From assembly GCA_038528235.1 (NCBI GenBank), contig JBCBEX010000123.1, forward strand, positions 1 through 9,667: a stretch of 9,667 nt of DNA, given 5' to 3'. The stretch is from JBCBEX01 sp038528235. Its GTDB lineage: Bacteria > Bacteroidota > Rhodothermia > Rhodothermales > Rubricoccaceae. The notes below the pieces were generated by a model, which saw nothing but the letters and a program-made list of their open reading frames with translations, was not told where the DNA came from and made no database searches. Shown here piece after piece: positions 6,793 through 9,667 of this stretch. Positions within the stretch are counted from its first letter, which is position 1. Each line of letters begins with the position of its first letter. Made by a program: the position numbers and the translations under genes.

Positions 6793-6987
6793 CTAGTTGT
6801 GTCTTTGTACCTCCTCTCGCCCCCATTCTTCTACGGGCGGTAGAAGCACGACGGGGCCGCGTCCACATATCCCCCACCTCCACGTAGGCGCCAGCGAAGG
6901 TGCGCAGTACGTGCCGCCGGGGGCGCTGAGGCGGGTGCCGGTCTTGTTGTAGAGCGCACGTTTCCCCTCGTCTCTGATCGCGTACAA
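6793..6987 (-). pseudogene. Small ORF of unknown function, apparently broken by two compensating frame shifts
   Basis: I do not recognise this protein. A TTG-started frame gives about 64 residues. The first part, with KRALYNKTGTRLSAPGGTY, has codons ending almost only in G or C, as in real genes here. The middle (about 6920-6855) loses that bias, while the neighbouring frame gains it and reads TFAGAYVEVGDMWTR. The first frame is again plausible at GPVVLLPPVEEWG. A small gene with two opposite indels explains this best. No ATG is available, because the in-frame stop at 7006-7008 precedes only the TTG, and the start overlaps the secA terminator. It may instead be a decayed remnant or chance. 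Confidence 0.25.
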
Positions 6988-7027
6988 ACGTACGAGGGCC
7001 GCGCCTCACAATCGAGACGCGGCCCTC
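6981..7027 (-). terminator. Hairpin terminator after secA
   Basis: GAGGGCCGCG and CGCGGCCCTC form the core of a 14-bp stem (6994-7007 with 7014-7027, one G-U wobble in the minus transcript) around a six-base loop. It lies 21 bases after the secA stop codon. A second small stem, CGTAC/GTACG around AAAC (6981-6994), adjoins it. The trailing sequence has only a short TTT, so termination may rely on stem strength. Confidence 0.7.
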
Positions 7028-7048
7028 TCCTTACGACGGTGGGTGTGC

Positions 7049-9667
7049 TCAGCTCTGCCCGAGCAGTTGCCAGCCCTGGTTCTGGATTTTGGGCAGCGCG
7101 TGCTTGTACTTCATCGTGTGCTGCTCGCCGGTGGACGGGTCGAGCACGAGCACGTGGTCGTTGCGGCCGGGCTCCTTGGCTACGACGACGGGCGCATTGT
7201 CGGTGACGGACGGGTCGCGCTCGGCGGCGCTGCCGTTGCCTCCTCCATTGCTCGACCGACCGCCCTTGATGCGGTAGTCGGCTTCGGCGGAGTCGTGGCG
7301 CGTGCGGGCGCGGTTGCGGTCGAGGCGCGCACGCGGGGCCTGCTGCGGGGCACGGGCGCCCTGCTGCTGCACGAGCGGCCCAGCCTTGAAGACGAGCCCG
7401 AGCACTTCCTCGTTGATTTCGCCGATGAGCTCCTCGAAGAGGCGGTAGGCCTCCATCTTGTACTCGACGAGCGGGTCCTTCTGCCCGTAGGCGCGCAGGC
7501 CGACGCCCTCCTTCACCTCGTCGAGGTCGCGGAGGTGGTCCACCCACTTGCTGTCGATGACCGAGAGCACCGAGGCACGTTCGAGGCCGTCGTTGATCTC
7601 CTGGCCCTCTGAGTCGAGCACGTCCTGCACCTGCACGGTGGCGCGGAGCACGCGGCGGCCGTCCGAGAAGTCGACGTAGAGCTTCTGCGTCGGCTCGATC
7701 GGCTTGCCGTCCTTGCCGGACACCATGTTCTGGGCGCTCTTGTGGAACGGCTCGGCGAGCACGCGGCGCTTGCGCTGGTAGTGCTGCCAGGCGTCTTCAG
7801 TGGCGCGGTCGATGAGGCCGTCCTCGCCCAGCTTGAAGGCCAGTTCGCGGTCCACCTGCAGGTCGAAGGCGAGGTGGCGCAGAAGCGCCTCGCGGATCTC
7901 GTCGAAGTCGCCGTCGCCGAAGTGCTGGCTGATGAGGTTCTCGATGAACGTGCGGAGCATGTCCTGGAGGTCGCCCGAGAGGCGGGCGCCGCGGAGCGCG
8001 TTCTGGCGGCGGTCGTAGATCACCGAGCGCTGCGCGTTGAGCACGTCGTCGTAGTCCAGCTGCCGCTTGCGGATGGCGAAGTTGTTCTGCTCCACCTTCT
8101 TCTGGGCGCGCTCGACGGCCTTGGTGATCCACGGGTGCGTGATCACCTCGTCCTCCTTCATGCCCATCTTGTCCATGATGCGCGCCGTCCGGTCCTCGCC
8201 AAAGATGCGCATGAGGTCATCTTCGAGCGAGATGTAGAACTGGCTCTCGCCCGGGTCGCCCTGACGGCCGGCGCGGCCGCGTAGCTGGAGGTCGATGCGG
8301 CGCGATTCGTGGCGCTCCGTGCCGAGGATGGCAAGACCACCGGCGTCGAGGACGCCCGGCCCGAGCTTGATGTCGGTACCGCGACCCGCCATGTTGGTGG
8401 CGATAGTCACAGCGCCCGGCTGCCCAGCCTGCGCGACGATCTCGGACTCGAGCGAGGCGCGGTCGGCCTTCGCGTTGAGCACGTTGTGCGCGATCTTGTT
8501 GCGCGTGAGCATCCGGCTGAGCGCCTCCGAGACGTCGACGGAGGTGGTGCCGACGAGCACGGGCTGACCATTCTCGTTCAGTTCCTGGATGCGGTCGATG
8601 ACAGCCTTGTACTTCGCGCGCTTGGTGCGGAAGATGAGGTCGTCGCGGTCGTCGCGCGCGATCGGCTTGTTGGTCGGGATGACCGTGACGTCGAGGCCGT
8701 AGATCTTGCTGAACTCCTCGGCTTCCGTCTCCGCCGTACCGGTCATGCCGGCGAGCTTGGCGTACATGCGGAAGTAGTTCTGGAGCGTGATCGTCGCGTA
8801 GGTCTGCGTGGCGGCCTGGACGGTCACGTTCTCCTTCGCCTCGATGGCCTGGTGGAGGCCGTCGGAGTAGCGACGCCCGGAGAGCACGCGGCCCGTGTGC
8901 GTGTCGACGATCTGGACTTTGTTGTCCTGGACGATATACTCGATGTCCTTCTCGTAGAGCGTGTAGGCGCGCAGGAGTTGGTTGACGGCGTGGATGCGCT
9001 CGGAGCGGTTCGAGTAGCGGCTGTAGAGCTCCTGCTTCTGGCGGTCGGTCTCCATCGCCATGTCGCGGAGTTCGTCCATGACGCGAGCGTCGGCGTCCTC
9101 TTGGGAGAGCCCTTCGGCCTTGCCCCCCTCTTCCCGAATAGTGGCGTAGAGCTTTTCCTTCTGCTCCTTGAAGCCGCGTTCGATCTGGGCGATCTCGTCA
9201 CCCATGTCGGGGATGATGAAGAACGAGATGTCCTCGCCAGCCTGCTTTGCGACGAGCGCGCGGCCCTTGTCGGTCATCTCCAACCCGTGCTGCTTCTCAT
9301 CGACGGCGTAGTAGAGCTCGTCGTCGACGATGTACATCTGCTTGCCGGAGTCCTGGAGGTAGAAGAACAGCGTCTTCTGGATGAGCGCCTCGACGCCCGG
9401 CTCCTGTTTGAGCTTGGTGAGTTGCTTGTTCTTCGGGAAGCCGCGGTCGGCGCGGAGCAGCGCGATACCCGCCTGGTCACGAAGCTCGGCGGCTTTCTTC
9501 TTGTCGCCGCCCGCCTCGGCCAGTTCCATCTCTTTGAGGAGCCGCTGGCCCTCGGCGACGAACTTGGCGACGAGCCGCTTCTGCTGCTCGACGAGGTGGC
9601 CAACGGCCGGGCGAAGCTGGACGTACTGGTCGACGTCGGCCTGCGGGACGGGGCCAGAGATGATGAG
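7049..9667 (-). CDS. secA: Preprotein translocase ATPase SecA, N-terminal part outside the window
   Basis: SecA is the peripheral ATPase that pushes unfolded secretory proteins through SecYEG. The 872 visible residues start at LIISGP, just after the first part of the nucleotide-binding fold, so roughly the first quarter is missing. The sequence includes a long helical insertion typical of Bacteroidota SecA, then GMTGTAETEAEEF (307-319), VLVGTTSVDVSE, TNMAGRGTDIKLG (424-436), GTERHESRRIDLQLRGRAGRQGDPG (ending at 473), and the helical scaffold with LRDLDEVKEGVGLRAYGQKDP (from about 712). The C-terminal linker is rich in Q, R and G. The tail has GRND (834-837) and KYKH but none of the cysteines of the usual zinc-binding end. 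It is followed by a strong hairpin terminator and is not linked to fadE. Confidence 0.97.
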   Translation of the reverse strand, partial: LIISGPVPQADVDQYVQLRPAVGHLVEQQKRLVAKFVAEGQRLLKEMELAEAGGDKKKAAELRDQAGIALLRADRGFPKNKQLTKLKQEPGVEALIQKTLFFYLQDSGKQMYIVDDELYYAVDEKQHGLEMTDKGRALVAKQAGEDISFFIIPDMGDEIAQIERGFKEQKEKLYATIREEGGKAEGLSQEDADARVMDELRDMAMETDRQKQELYSRYSNRSERIHAVNQLLRAYTLYEKDIEYIVQDNKVQIVDTHTGRVLSGRRYSDGLHQAIEAKENVTVQAATQTYATITLQNYFRMYAKLAGMTGTAETEAEEFSKIYGLDVTVIPTNKPIARDDRDDLIFRTKRAKYKAVIDRIQELNENGQPVLVGTTSVDVSEALSRMLTRNKIAHNVLNAKADRASLESEIVAQAGQPGAVTIATNMAGRGTDIKLGPGVLDAGGLAILGTERHESRRIDLQLRGRAGRQGDPGESQFYISLEDDLMRIFGEDRTARIMDKMGMKEDEVITHPWITKAVERAQKKVEQNNFAIRKRQLDYDDVLNAQRSVIYDRRQNALRGARLSGDLQDMLRTFIENLISQHFGDGDFDEIREALLRHLAFDLQVDRELAFKLGEDGLIDRATEDAWQHYQRKRRVLAEPFHKSAQNMVSGKDGKPIEPTQKLYVDFSDGRRVLRATVQVQDVLDSEGQEINDGLERASVLSVIDSKWVDHLRDLDEVKEGVGLRAYGQKDPLVEYKMEAYRLFEELIGEINEEVLGLVFKAGPLVQQQGARAPQQAPRARLDRNRARTRHDSAEADYRIKGGRSSNGGGNGSAAERDPSVTDNAPVVVAKEPGRNDHVLVLDPSTGEQHTMKYKHALPKIQNQGWQLLGQS

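Noticed and set aside
5789..7009. Minus-strand open frame of 406 codons
   Set aside because: Most of it overlaps fadE out of frame. Only the short part around 6860-6920 has gene-like codons, and this is treated with the small broken ORF.

Overview
This window comes from a G+C-rich bacterium whose codons end mostly in G or C. It most likely belongs to the Rhodothermota/Bacteroidota side of the tree. Two things point there. The SecA is of the Bacteroidota type, with the long helical insertion and the typical motif wording. The protease at the left edge ends, exactly where the window cuts it, in residues (LRAPYP) that resemble the opening of a type IX secretion (T9SS) sorting domain. The start codons of fadE and the dienoyl-CoA reductase have no clear Shine-Dalgarno sequence, which also fits that group. 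The exact genus cannot be told from the sequence alone.

All four substantial genes lie on the minus strand, so transcription runs from right to left. From the right edge they are: (1) secA, cut at its N-terminal side, ending at 7049 and followed by a strong hairpin terminator; (2) a spacer of about 550 bp holding a small, apparently frame-broken ORF and then a well-formed sigma70-like promoter; (3) fadE, a membrane-anchored long-chain acyl-CoA dehydrogenase of 861 aa, followed by an intrinsic terminator; (4) a 338-bp spacer with a structured 138-bp element and a 24-bp tandem repeat; (5) a DECR1-type 2,4-dienoyl-CoA reductase; (6) a secreted M43 (pappalysin-like) metalloprotease with a beta-helix stalk, cut at the left edge.

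FadE makes the first double bond in saturated acyl-CoAs. The reductase removes the conjugated double bonds that block beta-oxidation of unsaturated chains. The two therefore form a small fatty-acid degradation cluster, although a terminator separates them. They share an identical 13-bp sequence upstream of their start codons, which may be a common regulatory site. SecA and the protease appear to be unrelated neighbours, except that SecA would carry the protease across the inner membrane.

The most interesting observation is at the 5' end of the protease gene. The reading frame that encodes a good signal peptide is joined to the ATG with a good ribosome binding site only if a (CA)7 repeat has six or nine units. 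This looks like a possible phase-variable surface protein, or else a sequencing error. Other points of interest are the SecA C-terminus without its usual zinc-binding cysteines, paired palindromes just downstream of the fadE promoter, and the 138-bp intergenic element. I found no tRNA, rRNA, CRISPR array or insertion sequence.
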